The position numbers and the translations under genes were made by a program. 64,000 nt of DNA from contig NZ_BQHJ01000008.1 of the NCBI RefSeq assembly GCF_021603645.1, positions 248,001 through 312,000 of the forward strand, given 5' to 3'. Under the pieces are notes generated by a model, which did not search any database, was not told the DNA's origin, and was given only the letters and a program-made list of their open reading frames with translations. Positions 17,085 through 26,145 of the stretch are shown in pieces (positions within the stretch are counted from its first letter, which is position 1; each line of letters begins with the position of its first letter). This DNA is from Pseudomonas pseudonitroreducens (GTDB taxonomy: Bacteria > Pseudomonadota > Gammaproteobacteria > Pseudomonadales > Pseudomonadaceae).

Positions 17085-18710
17085 ATGTCTACACGCGAAC
17101 CCGGCTGGAGCACTGACCAGGTCGACACTATTAATGCGGTGCTCAAGCGCGCCACCGAGCGGTATGGAGAGCGCAAGTTCCTTGACGTTCTCGGTGACAC
17201 CTACAGCTTCGCCGACCTGGACCGAGAGTCCAGCCGCCTGGCCAATGGTCTGAAAGGCCTGGGCGTGAGCAAGGGTCAGACAGTGGTAACCATACTCGAC
17301 AACTCAGCTGATGCGGTCTTCATCTGGCTGGCCATCAACAAGCTGGGCGCCATCAGCGTACCGGTGAATACCGCACTGAAAGGCGAGTTTCTCCGCCATC
17401 AGGTTTCCGACGCCGACGCTGCGGTGATCATCGCCGAAAGCGACTACGCCGAGCGCGTAGCCCTTATCGCCGAGCGCCTGCCCAAGCTGCAAACGCTGGT
17501 CTATCGTGGTGCGGTGCCGGACTTGGTGCTGAACAAGCCGTTACTCGATTGGACGGCGATTCGCAGCGACGACACCAGCCTTCCAGAGGTGGACGTGGCG
17601 CCCGGCGATCTCGCCATGCTTATTTACACTGGCGGCACCACCGGGCCATCGAAGGGCTGCATGATCAGCCACAACTATGCCTGTAGCCTCGCACGTCAGA
17701 TGCTGGTGATCACCAACCGTCAGGAAGACACCATTACCTGGTCGCCATTGCCACTGTTCCACTTCAACGCTGTGGCTACCACAGTGCTGTCCAACCTGAT
17801 CGCTGGCGCCCAGGTCGCGCTTTACACACGCTTCTCGGTGTCCAACTTCTGGCCAGAGATCGAACGCACCGGTGCCAATGAAGTCCAGTTACTCGCCTCG
17901 ATGATGCCGATGCTGGCTGGCGCCCCCGAAAATGACGCCATGAAACGTTGCTATGGTCAGCTCAAAGCAGTCTGGGGCGCCCCCTTCCCGGAGGCAGTAC
18001 AGAATGCCTGGAAGGAACGTTTCGGTGTTACTCACACCATTTGCGGCGGTTTCGGTCTGAGCGAATGCTCGCTGCCAACCATCCTACCGTTTGGCACGCC
18101 AATGCGTGCCAACAGCTCCGGCAAACGCAACACCGAGTACTTCGACGTGCGTATCGTCGACGACAATGATGTCGAGCTGCCACCCAATACCCCCGGCGAG
18201 ATCATCGTCCGCCCGCGCAAACCACACGTCATGTTCGAGGGCTACTGGCGCCGCCCGGAGGATACCCTCAAGGTCATGCGCAACATGTGGTTCCACACTG
18301 GCGACATCGGTATGTTCGATGTGGATGACTATTTCTATTTCCTCGACCGCAAGAAGGACTATCTCCGTCGCCGGGGAGAGAACATCTCCAGCTTCGAGGT
18401 CGAAAGCGCCTTCCTGCAGCATCAGGCGGTAGACGAAGTCGCTGCTCATGCGGTGCTTTCCGACCTGGGAGAGGATGAGCTGAAGGTGACCATCACCCTC
18501 AAGGCCGAAATCAGCCTGAGCGAGGAAGATCTTTGCCGCTGGGCGGCCGACCAGATGCCCTATTACGCAGTACCGCGCTACATCGAGTTCCGCAGCGCAC
18601 TGCCGAAGAGCCCTCTGGGTCGCGTCTATAAATTCCAGCTACGGGACGAAGGCGTTACCAGTACCACTTGGGACCGGGAGAAAGCCGGCTTCAAATTGGC
18701 CAAACGCTGA
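17085..18710 (+). CDS. AMP-forming acyl-CoA ligase
   Basis: A 541-residue ANL-superfamily ligase that adenylates a carboxylic acid and transfers it to CoA. The P-loop YTGGTTGPSKG lies at 181-191, FGLSE follows in the middle, WFHTGDIG and DRKKDYLRRRGENIS form the hinge region, and PKSPLGRVYK carries the C-terminal lysine. ATG 17085 is preferred to 16986 because the homologous start is here and GAGG lies upstream. It closely resembles the ligase at 23617-25269, so the two are paralogues, perhaps acting on successive intermediates. An alpha/beta hydrolase gene follows. Confidence 0.92.
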   Translation: MSTREPGWSTDQVDTINAVLKRATERYGERKFLDVLGDTYSFADLDRESSRLANGLKGLGVSKGQTVVTILDNSADAVFIWLAINKLGAISVPVNTALKGEFLRHQVSDADAAVIIAESDYAERVALIAERLPKLQTLVYRGAVPDLVLNKPLLDWTAIRSDDTSLPEVDVAPGDLAMLIYTGGTTGPSKGCMISHNYACSLARQMLVITNRQEDTITWSPLPLFHFNAVATTVLSNLIAGAQVALYTRFSVSNFWPEIERTGANEVQLLASMMPMLAGAPENDAMKRCYGQLKAVWGAPFPEAVQNAWKERFGVTHTICGGFGLSECSLPTILPFGTPMRANSSGKRNTEYFDVRIVDDNDVELPPNTPGEIIVRPRKPHVMFEGYWRRPEDTLKVMRNMWFHTGDIGMFDVDDYFYFLDRKKDYLRRRGENISSFEVESAFLQHQAVDEVAAHAVLSDLGEDELKVTITLKAEISLSEEDLCRWAADQMPYYAVPRYIEFRSALPKSPLGRVYKFQLRDEGVTSTTWDREKAGFKLAKR

Positions 18711-18804
18711 GCACCCGTAAGCTTTGATCGCTGAGCCGGGGCTTCGCAGATCATCGCGAAGCCTTCGGTCGCAGCCTACCCTTCTGCCGCGCAAGGGGTT
18801 TGCA

Positions 18805-19647
18805 ATGAATACCAGCTTCCTAGGTGCATCGGGTAATCGCCTGGCCGCCGATGTATCAGGCCCACAAGATGCACCAGTGGTGTTGCTCCTCCACGGCGGA
18901 GGGCAGACCCGCCATTCCTGGGCCCGAGCCCACCGCGAACTGGCGGCCCAAGGTTACCGGGCAATTTCGGTAGATGCCCGTGGCCATGGCGACTCAGACT
19001 GGAGCGCCGATGGCAACTACAGCCTGGAAGCGCAAGTCGCTGATGTGCTTGCTCTGATCGACCAGGTCGGCGGCAGTCCCGCCCTGGTTGGCGCCTCCAT
19101 GGGGGGAACCTATTCGCTGATGGCCTGCGGACTACACCCAGGCATTGCTTCCGCTCTAGTGCTGGTGGATGTCACACCTCGCCTGGAGGCCCGAGGCATC
19201 GAACACATCATCGGTTTCATGAAACGCCATATCGATGGTTTCGAGACGCTTCAACAGGCGGCCGACGCGGTAGCCGCATACAACCCGAATCGACGGATGG
19301 TCGACAGCAATGCGGGCCTGGCGAAGAATCTGCGGCAACGGGACGACGGTCGCTGGTACTGGCATTGGGACCCGCGCTTCATGGAGGGTGATCACCAGTC
19401 GAAGGTCGACCATATCAGCCAGCGGATGGGGCAGCTCGCTACCCATGTGGAAATCCCGACGCTGCTCGTCCGCGGCAAGCAAAGCGACGTAGTCAGCCTG
19501 GAGGGGGTCCGTGAACTGCGCGCCCTGATACCTCAACTGGAATTCGTCGACATCGAGGGAGCGGGCCACATGGTCGCCGGCGACCGTAACGACCGTTTCA
19601 ACAGCGCCATCCTGTCCTTTCTCGAACGCTCCTTTCCCTTGCCCTGA
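18805..19647 (+). CDS. Alpha/beta hydrolase
   Basis: A 280-residue alpha/beta hydrolase. LLHGGGQTRHSW (28-39) is the oxyanion segment, S98 in GASMGG the nucleophile and H255 in GAGHM the catalytic His. The start at 18805 follows an AAGGGG sequence; the longer frame from 18724 has no such site. It is 94 nt downstream of the CoA ligase and convergent with the thioesterase gene. Its substrate is unknown; related proteins hydrolyse esters, lactones, epoxides or C-C bonds. Confidence 0.82.
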   Translation: MNTSFLGASGNRLAADVSGPQDAPVVLLLHGGGQTRHSWARAHRELAAQGYRAISVDARGHGDSDWSADGNYSLEAQVADVLALIDQVGGSPALVGASMGGTYSLMACGLHPGIASALVLVDVTPRLEARGIEHIIGFMKRHIDGFETLQQAADAVAAYNPNRRMVDSNAGLAKNLRQRDDGRWYWHWDPRFMEGDHQSKVDHISQRMGQLATHVEIPTLLVRGKQSDVVSLEGVRELRALIPQLEFVDIEGAGHMVAGDRNDRFNSAILSFLERSFPLP

Positions 19648-19653
19648 TGAGCG

Positions 19654-20517
19654 CTACTGGCGTTCCGTCACCAGGCAGTCCTGGGCAACCGACGCAACCA
19701 ATCGCCGCGATTGATCATAGATACGGGCTAACGACAAGCCACGTCCCATCTGCATGCAGGGGCTGTCGGAGACGAAGAGCAGCCATCCATCAGCACGACA
19801 TGCCTGGTGAAACCACAGGGAGTGATTGAGGCTGGAGACAAACAGGCGATCCCGCGCGTGCTCAATTGGCATGTGATAACTGATAGCAGCGCTATTGATC
19901 CAAAAATCGCTGAGGTAGGCCAGAGCGGAGCAATGCACATCGGCATCATCTGTCAACGGCTCGCGCAACTTAACCCAGTAAGCCACGACGGGCTGCTCGG
20001 GAGTCCGTTGCAGGTAGTCGCGCGCGTTGACAATGCGCAGTTCCAGCCCAGCTTTTTCGAAACGCGCCCAGGCCCCCTCATCCAGCTCGCTCAAGCCTTG
20101 CAAGGCATCGGGGCCTGGGAGGTCGGGCGCCGCCTCCACATGCGCATAGCCGCCCATCTCCACTTGGAAAGTGGCTTGCGCATCAAGCACCCGCTTTTCT
20201 CCCTGCAACCCACTTACCCGCAGGCTGGTAAAGCGCTTGCCGCTCTGCAATACCTCAACCTGGTAGCGCAACGGCTGGTCCACCTGCGCGCCCTGCAGGA
20301 ACAGGCAGTGTAGCGATGCTGGCAGGCGCACCGGACAGGCGCTGCGTGCCGCCATCAGTGCCTGACCAAGCAGTTGGCCACCGAAGGCACGGCCATTCAG
20401 GTTGGCGTCATGCCTGACTGCGAGCAGATCGCCGCCGGCTTGGCGCTGCAGTTGGAACAGTTTCGGCAAATCCGGCGCCAAGGTATCAGCAGGGACAATT
20501 CGAGGCAGGATGGTCAT
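19654..20517 (-). CDS. tesB: Acyl-CoA thioesterase II
   Basis: A 287-residue TesB-type double hot-dog thioesterase hydrolysing acyl-CoA to free acid and CoA. The Asp-Thr/Ser-Gln catalytic region is visible as YLSDFW, SSLNHSLWFH and VASVAQ near the C-terminus, where the usual SLDH reads SLNH. The ATG at 20517 is chosen over 20601 because the homologous N-terminus starts here. It is transcribed divergently from the GlcE-like gene with an operator between them and could release CoA from dead-end intermediates. Confidence 0.88.
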   Translation of the reverse strand: MTILPRIVPADTLAPDLPKLFQLQRQAGGDLLAVRHDANLNGRAFGGQLLGQALMAARSACPVRLPASLHCLFLQGAQVDQPLRYQVEVLQSGKRFTSLRVSGLQGEKRVLDAQATFQVEMGGYAHVEAAPDLPGPDALQGLSELDEGAWARFEKAGLELRIVNARDYLQRTPEQPVVAYWVKLREPLTDDADVHCSALAYLSDFWINSAAISYHMPIEHARDRLFVSSLNHSLWFHQACRADGWLLFVSDSPCMQMGRGLSLARIYDQSRRLVASVAQDCLVTERQ

Positions 20518-20591
20518 GGCTGGAGGCTCCGCTCTAATGTTGATCCGAAGCCGGTATTCAGGCTCTTTCAGTGATCTGGACACTACCCAAT

Positions 20592-20612
20592 TAACTGACA
20601 CATAGTCAATTA
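20592..20612. promoter_or_regulatory. Cluster operator, copy D
   Basis: TAACTG-N9-CAATTA, with the inner bases giving TAACTGAC and GTCAATTA. One mismatch from the palindrome. It lies between the divergent tesB-like and GlcE-like genes (75 and 65 bp from their start codons). Confidence 0.65.
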
Positions 20613-20676
20613 TTGTGTATTCAGATACTGTTTCCGAAGCAGCCCTCCACTAGAAAACAAAACAAGAGAGTCAGGC

Positions 20677-21705
20677 ATGACGGATAGCGATATCAGCGCA
20701 TCACTGAAAGAAATGGTTTGCCAGGCGGCCAAGCAGGGCCGGCATCTCGCTATAGGGCGCTTCAGTGACCAGAATCCTTCTGACCTGGATGTCGACCTTC
20801 GACGACACAGCGGCATCCTCGATCTCGATACTGATGGCAGGAGCGTCAACGTTCGCACCGGCACGCCACTTCAACAGCTGAACCTGGCGCTGAAAAAGGT
20901 CGGCTATACCTTGCCCTTCGAGCCACCTCACTTCGGCGCCGAGACCATGGTCGGGAGCATGGTAGCCCGCGGCATGGTCGGCCCTCGTCGCCCCTGGGCT
21001 GGCGATCTGGCAGACAATCTGTTGGGCGGTGAGCTCATCGATGGCCTGGGTCAAATTCGCGAGTTCGGCATCGGCGCTAAAGACGAATTCGCCGGCCCGG
21101 AGATGATCCGGCACATCGCCGGTAGTGCTGGAAAGCTGGCCTTACTCACCGAGGTCCGACTGCGGATTGTTCCCTGCCCGCAATACAGCCGGACTATACG
21201 ACTTGAAATCGATCCTGGTGTCGCCCTCCAGCGGGAGGGTCGATGGACAGACTTACGCTCGCCTATCAACGCGTTCTGCCATACCGGCGAGGCTCTCTAT
21301 CTACGTCTGGAAGGCAATTGCGAGGCAGTCCTCGGAGCGTGCGACCAGCTTGGCGGCGACAGCGCGTCCGCCACGCTGTGGGAGGATCTGCGCGAACTGC
21401 GCCTGGCGTTCTTTCGTGACCCACGGCCACTCTGGGAGCTTTCGGCTGCAGAGGGTGCGCCACTGACTCGCCTGCCTGGGCAGGTTTTATTGGAATGGAA
21501 TGGGCGTCGTCGTTGGCTGAAAAGCGATGCGCCGGCGGCCGCTATCCGCCGTGCCGCCCAAGCTCTTGGTGGCCACGCCAGATGCTTTGATGCAAGAAGT
21601 GCAATGTGGGTCGAACCGACGGTCGACAATGCGATGAAACTCCGGCTCGATCCCCAGGGAGTGTTCGGGCAGTCACTCATCAGCGAGCGCGCTGCGGCAA
21701 TCTAG
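20677..21705 (+). CDS. GlcE-like protein with degenerate FAD-binding domain
   Basis: A 342-residue protein related to glycolate oxidase subunit GlcE; compare the true GlcE at 61244-62296. Shared segments include LPFEPPH-GA and GPRRPWAGD (about 79-110) and the C-terminal WLKSDAPAAAIR. It lacks the GGGSK-type FAD pyrophosphate motif near the N-terminus (HLAIGRFSDQ instead). About eight residues are also deleted from the canonical NVAGYDVSRLMTGS segment, which reads HIAGS (146-150). It stands alone, with no glcD or glcF beside it, and is under a cluster operator. I doubt that it is a glycolate oxidase subunit; a structural or new role is possible. Confidence 0.75.
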   Translation: MTDSDISASLKEMVCQAAKQGRHLAIGRFSDQNPSDLDVDLRRHSGILDLDTDGRSVNVRTGTPLQQLNLALKKVGYTLPFEPPHFGAETMVGSMVARGMVGPRRPWAGDLADNLLGGELIDGLGQIREFGIGAKDEFAGPEMIRHIAGSAGKLALLTEVRLRIVPCPQYSRTIRLEIDPGVALQREGRWTDLRSPINAFCHTGEALYLRLEGNCEAVLGACDQLGGDSASATLWEDLRELRLAFFRDPRPLWELSAAEGAPLTRLPGQVLLEWNGRRRWLKSDAPAAAIRRAAQALGGHARCFDARSAMWVEPTVDNAMKLRLDPQGVFGQSLISERAAAI

Positions 21706-21735
21706 GCTACCGCAGCGCTTTACCTCGAAGAATAC

Positions 21736-22188
21736 TTAGACTAGCGACATTGAACGGCGGACATACTTGAACGTCCCCGTAGCCGTGGCTACCAACTCAC
21801 CGCTCTCACTACGGACTTCGCCATCGCAGAAAGCCAGAGACCCACCGCTCGTGCGCAGTCTACCGCGGGCATGTAGCACCTCGCCGGGACTGCCACCGGG
21901 TCGCATGAAATTGGTCTTCAACTCGATGGTCACGCAGGGGCGGCCGTCGCCGTGACCCAGGGTGCAACAGGCCAGTACCGCATCCATGAGGGTCATAATC
22001 AGCCCGCCATGGGCCGTTTCCCCACCATTCATGTGGTGCTCAGCGAGTTGCAGGCGCATCGATACCCCCTCCTCGTCAAACTCCGGAGCACCCAGGATGC
22101 CAAGGTGCGTCAGCAGCGGGTCCAGGCCGCGCATTGGAGGTACGCTGGCCACGTAGGCATTCACTTCCTGAAAGTTTCTCTCAGCCAT
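21736..22188 (-). CDS. PaaI-type hot-dog thioesterase
   Basis: A 150-residue single hot-dog thioesterase. HHMNGGETAHGGLI contains the HGG helix motif of PaaI/YdiI-type acyl-CoA thioesterases, followed by the acidic residue in LMDAV. The start at 22188 has AGGAG at a 7-nt distance, and the gene begins 10 nt after the stop of the upstream MFS gene, so they form one operon. It probably hydrolyses aromatic or medium-size acyl-CoAs to recover CoA. Confidence 0.85.
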   Translation of the reverse strand: MAERNFQEVNAYVASVPPMRGLDPLLTHLGILGAPEFDEEGVSMRLQLAEHHMNGGETAHGGLIMTLMDAVLACCTLGHGDGRPCVTIELKTNFMRPGGSPGEVLHARGRLRTSGGSLAFCDGEVRSESGELVATATGTFKYVRRSMSLV

Positions 22189-22198
22189 CGTGGCTCTC

Positions 22199-23524
22199 CT
22201 AGCTACGCGAAAGGACAGCACCAGCGTCGTCCTGAGACGACTCAGCCGGTGCAGAAGGTGCCAGCGGTGCCTGGAATTTTGGGTATCGACCCATTGCCAG
22301 AATCAGTGCCGCGCCCAAAGCAAAGGTGACAATGCAGTGCAGCAGCATGCCGCTGTAGGAACCGGACAGCGAATACAGATAGGCGAAGTAAAATGGCGCC
22401 AGGGTGGCGCCCAGGCCAATGATTCCCATGTGCAGGCTGAACACCCGGCTGTAGTCGCGCATACCGAAATAGCGCGCCATAAGGAAGGCAGCAATATCCA
22501 TCTCGGCCCCGGCCCCGAGGCCGACCAGTGCCGAGGCCAACATCAAGCTGGACATGTGCGAGTCGACAGTGGAGTAAATCAGGCAGCCCACAGCTGGCAG
22601 GGCCAACACCACGAAAGCGACACCCGGTGCCCACAGGCGATCCACCAGATAGCCGACCAGCACCCGTCCGAAGATCAGCGAAATCCCGAATACACTGAAG
22701 GCCAGTGCCGCATCACTGGCGGAGAGCCCTTTGTCCCGCAGCATGGGAACAGTGCTCGTGACCATCCCAACCATCGAAGTCACTGAGAACAAGAGCGCCA
22801 CGTTACATAGCCAAAAGCGTTTGCTGCGTGCAGTTTCGCTGAGCGACAAGCCCGGCAACCTCGGGCGCGACGCCTCCGCCCGAGGTGCCGCGACGACTGA
22901 AGGCGACTGGCTGCTCATCCAAAACAACGACAGCGGAAGGGTCACCAATAGCGGCAGCGCGGCGAGCACCCAGTAGCCAGCCCGCCAGCCCCAGTGTCCA
23001 ATAGCCCAACTGATCAGCGTCGGCAGGATCAATGCCGCCAGGCCAGTGCCGCTGAGAATGATCGCCAGAGCCAATCCGCGATTGCGGTCGAACCAAAGAT
23101 TGACTAATTGCGTCCAGGTCACGGTAGTAGTGCCCATACCGGCAAATGCCAACAGGGTATAGGCGATGTACAGCTGCCAGATCGGGCCATCGATGAAGGT
23201 CACTAGCAGATAGCCTAGCGAGAGTGCCAGCAACGAACCGATCGTCACCGGACGCAGGCCGTAGCGACGGATCAGCCAGCCGCTGATCTGTACCGAAACG
23301 ACAGCAGCAGCAAACAGGAATGAAATCGCCGGCTGGATTTCCGCGCGCGGCCAGCCGAAGGCATCTTGCAGGGGCAATACGAGCGCGCCGAACGAATACA
23401 GCGGAGCGACGCTGACCGAGGTGAGAATTCCGATCAGCGCCAGGATCAGGATTCTCCACCCGAGATGGAATTCGGTGAAGTCGATAGCCATCGACGGGCG
23501 CTGAGACTCTTGCGAGTGCGACAT
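22199..23524 (-). CDS. MFS transporter (oxalate/formate-antiporter-like family)
   Basis: A 441-residue inner-membrane protein with about 12 hydrophobic segments in two halves. The loop after the second segment (LIRRYGLRPV) and the matching one in the second half (GYLVDRLWAPG) are typical MFS motifs, and the overall type resembles the OFA/monocarboxylate family. It is paired with the PaaI thioesterase and is probably the uptake system for the acid substrate or an intermediate. A perfect 11-bp inverted repeat lies 48 bp upstream. Confidence 0.85.
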   Translation of the reverse strand: MSHSQESQRPSMAIDFTEFHLGWRILILALIGILTSVSVAPLYSFGALVLPLQDAFGWPRAEIQPAISFLFAAAVVSVQISGWLIRRYGLRPVTIGSLLALSLGYLLVTFIDGPIWQLYIAYTLLAFAGMGTTTVTWTQLVNLWFDRNRGLALAIILSGTGLAALILPTLISWAIGHWGWRAGYWVLAALPLLVTLPLSLFWMSSQSPSVVAAPRAEASRPRLPGLSLSETARSKRFWLCNVALLFSVTSMVGMVTSTVPMLRDKGLSASDAALAFSVFGISLIFGRVLVGYLVDRLWAPGVAFVVLALPAVGCLIYSTVDSHMSSLMLASALVGLGAGAEMDIAAFLMARYFGMRDYSRVFSLHMGIIGLGATLAPFYFAYLYSLSGSYSGMLLHCIVTFALGAALILAMGRYPKFQAPLAPSAPAESSQDDAGAVLSRS

Positions 23525-23571
23525 GGGGCAGCTCCGCGGTTATTGTTGTTTTTCGCATTCTATACAGGGAC

Positions 23572-23604
23572 GCGCAATAAATGACACTTATTTATTTATT
23601 GCGC
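23572..23604. promoter_or_regulatory. Perfect 11-bp inverted repeat overlapping cluster operator copy E
   Basis: The arms GCGCAATAAAT (23572-23582) and its complement (23594-23604) are separated by 11 nt. Inside, 23578-23598 reads TAAATG-N9-TATTTA, in the spacing of the cluster operator. It lies between the MFS start (23524) and the CoA ligase stop (23617). It could be an operator for the MFS-thioesterase operon or an AT-rich terminator; I favour the first. Confidence 0.5.
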
Positions 23605-23616
23605 AACCAAGCTGTT

Positions 23617-25269
23617 TCAGCGTTTGTCGAAAGTAACGCCGGCACGCACCCGATCCCAGGTCTTTGCGGTGATTCCGTCGTCGCGCAGCTGATACTTGAG
23701 TACTCGCCCCACCGGGCTTTTCGGTAACTCGCGGCGAAACTCGATGAAGCGCGGTACCGCATAGTAGGGCACGCGCTCGATGGCCCAGCGGCATAGCGCT
23801 TCCTCATCCAGGCGGCTACCCTCGTGCAGCACTGCAGTGACCTTGACTTCGTCTTCAGAGAGCTCGGAGAACACCGCGTGCACCGCAACCTCGGCAATTT
23901 CCGGGTGGGCAATGAATGTCCTTTCCATCTCGAATCCGGAGATGTTCTCGCCGCCGCGACGCATGTAGTCCTTCTTGCGATCAAGGAAGAAGAAGAAACC
24001 ATCCTCATCGATCTTGCCGATGTCGCCAGTGTGGAACCACATATTGCGCATGACCTTGAGTGTGTCTGCAGGGCGGTTCCAATAGCCTTCGAACATGACG
24101 TGGGGCTTGAGCGGGCGGACGATCAGCTCGCCAGGCGTGCCATAGGGCAATTCGATATCGTTGTCGTCCACCACCCGGATGTCGAAGGAGTCGCAACGCC
24201 GTCCCGCGCAACCAGGTTTCTCAGGCGCGCCGAATGGCAGCATGGTGACGATGGCGCACTCAGTCAGACCGAAGCCGGCACCGCCGACGGTATGTCGCAC
24301 ACCGAAGCGCTCTCGCCAGCGTCGCTGGACTTCACTGGTAAAAGGTGCGCTGTAGACCTTGTTTAGCTGGCCGATGCAGCGCTGCATGGCATCGTTCTCC
24401 GGTGCCTCGGCAAGCAATGGTGCCATGGAGGCCAGCAGGTTGGCCTCATTGGCGCCACTGCGTTCGATGTCTGGCCAGAACCCGGAAACGGAGAAGCGTG
24501 GATAGATCACCGCGCGGGCGCCGATCATCAGGTTGCACAATACAGTCGTCACGGTGGCGTTGAGATGGAACAACGGCAGCGGCGTCCAGGTGATCGATTG
24601 CGGGGTACGCCCATGCGCCTCGTTGATCTGCCGAGCCTCATTGCAGGCATTGTTGTGGCTGATCATGCAACCCTTGGAAGGCCCTGTGGTGCCGCCGGTA
24701 TAGATCAGCATGGTCAAGTCGCGCGGTAGCACTTCTACCTGCGGGTCACTGCAATCATTGCTGCGTAGGGTCTCCAGAGAGAGCAGGCGTTTACCTGCCA
24801 GCGCTGCCGTGGGCGCCGCGCCTCGATAGGCGATGACTTGAAGGTGTGGTAACTGCTCGACTACCAGAGAGATGCGTTCGGCGTATTCGGTCTCAGTGAT
24901 GACCAGCGTGGCATTGGCGTCACTGACCTGGTGCCGCAGGAACTCACCCTTCAGCGCGGTATTTACCGGCACGCTGATCGCCCCCAACTTATTCAGCGCG
25001 AACCAGAGCAGCACCGCATCGGCGCTATTGTCGAGCATGCTGACGACCGTCTGCCCCTTGGCAACCCCAAGACCAGCCAGGCCGTTCGCCAGGCGGCAAC
25101 TCTCGCGCTGGATATCGGCGAAGCTATAAATGTCCCCTTGCACGTCAAGGAACGGCCGGTCGCCATAGGCCTCCGCGGCTCGGCGCACGACCGCGTTAAC
25201 AGTGTCCAGCTCGCCGATGCTCCAACCGGGCAACGCTTTGTCATTCAGAGGGTAAGTGAAGCGGGTCAT
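23617..25269 (-). CDS. AMP-forming acyl-CoA ligase
   Basis: A 550-residue ANL-superfamily CoA ligase, a close paralogue of 17085-18710. It has the P-loop IYTGGTTGPSKGCMISH, GFGLTE, WFHTGDIG, DRKKDYMRRGGENIS and the lysine in PKSPVGRVLKYQ. The start ATG overlaps the stop of the upstream SDR (ATGA), so translation is coupled; the longer frame from 25320 is not needed. It ends the operon with three SDRs, an acyl-CoA dehydrogenase, an APH-type kinase and a MarR gene and may play the part of LvaE in levulinate-type 4-hydroxyacid catabolism. Confidence 0.92.
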   Translation of the reverse strand: MTRFTYPLNDKALPGWSIGELDTVNAVVRRAAEAYGDRPFLDVQGDIYSFADIQRESCRLANGLAGLGVAKGQTVVSMLDNSADAVLLWFALNKLGAISVPVNTALKGEFLRHQVSDANATLVITETEYAERISLVVEQLPHLQVIAYRGAAPTAALAGKRLLSLETLRSNDCSDPQVEVLPRDLTMLIYTGGTTGPSKGCMISHNNACNEARQINEAHGRTPQSITWTPLPLFHLNATVTTVLCNLMIGARAVIYPRFSVSGFWPDIERSGANEANLLASMAPLLAEAPENDAMQRCIGQLNKVYSAPFTSEVQRRWRERFGVRHTVGGAGFGLTECAIVTMLPFGAPEKPGCAGRRCDSFDIRVVDDNDIELPYGTPGELIVRPLKPHVMFEGYWNRPADTLKVMRNMWFHTGDIGKIDEDGFFFFLDRKKDYMRRGGENISGFEMERTFIAHPEIAEVAVHAVFSELSEDEVKVTAVLHEGSRLDEEALCRWAIERVPYYAVPRFIEFRRELPKSPVGRVLKYQLRDDGITAKTWDRVRAGVTFDKR

Positions 25270-26111
25270 GCTTGCTGACTCCTGTTGCGGGTCGACTGTT
25301 CTTGGTTGAGGCGCTGCCATCGTTGCCCGGCAAGCTCCAGCGAGCCTTCATGGGTCAGTACGTAGAACCGTTCCTCGCGGATCGCAGCGATCAATGCTAT
25401 CGCCACGTCATCGGCGCTCAGACGGGCGTTCTCCAGGGTTTCCTGGGTGCGTGCCTGGAACTGCCGCGCGGCCGCGGAAGGTTCTTGTGCGGTGGATTGC
25501 GGGTGGTCGCGACCTGGCCCGGTCAGGCCGCTGGGTACCATGCCAGGACACAACACCGAGACGCCGATGGCGGCGCCCTCAGTGCGCAGTTCGATGGCCA
25601 GGGATTCGGAAAGCGCCACCAGCGCAGCTTTTGCAGCGACGTACGGAGCAATGAAGGGAATCGCCATCAACCCGCCCATCGAAGCGGTATTGACGATGTG
25701 TCCCGGGCGACCGCTGGCGATCATTCGGGGGACAAAACTGTGCAGGCCGTGGATAACACCCATAAGATTGACGTCCAGCACCCGTCGCCAGTTGCCCAGG
25801 TCATGAGCCCAACTGGCTCGCGGGCGGTCGCCCGTTATCCCAGCGTTATTGCACAGCAGGTCGACCCCGCCTAATGCATCGATTTGCTCTGCCAGGACCT
25901 CGACAGCGCGGGCATCGGCGACATCAGCAGCTATCAGCAGTGCGTCGCCGCCCTCCTCTAGCAAGCTGGCCAGAGCCTGCTCTAAAGCCACTCCGGGTAA
26001 GTCGACGAGCACCACACGCATCCCTTCACGGCAGAAGGCACGTGCCATAGCCAAGCCCAGACCACTCGCAGCGCCGGTCACCACGGCGGTCTTGCGGTTC
26101 AGTTCGATCAT
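25266..26111 (-). CDS. SDR family oxidoreductase
   Basis: A 281-residue classical SDR. TGAASGLG (12-19), NNAG, S144 and the Y157-VAA-K161 catalytic pair are intact; D37 after the second strand favours NAD. Its stop codon overlaps the start of the CoA ligase by 4 nt, so the two are co-expressed. The C-terminal ~70 residues extend beyond the usual SDR core. Substrate unknown. Confidence 0.85.
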   Translation of the reverse strand: MIELNRKTAVVTGAASGLGLAMARAFCREGMRVVLVDLPGVALEQALASLLEEGGDALLIAADVADARAVEVLAEQIDALGGVDLLCNNAGITGDRPRASWAHDLGNWRRVLDVNLMGVIHGLHSFVPRMIASGRPGHIVNTASMGGLMAIPFIAPYVAAKAALVALSESLAIELRTEGAAIGVSVLCPGMVPSGLTGPGRDHPQSTAQEPSAAARQFQARTQETLENARLSADDVAIALIAAIREERFYVLTHEGSLELAGQRWQRLNQEQSTRNRSQQA

Positions 26112-26145
26112 GCGAATTCACTCGAAAGGTGCGAGTTACCGCCCT

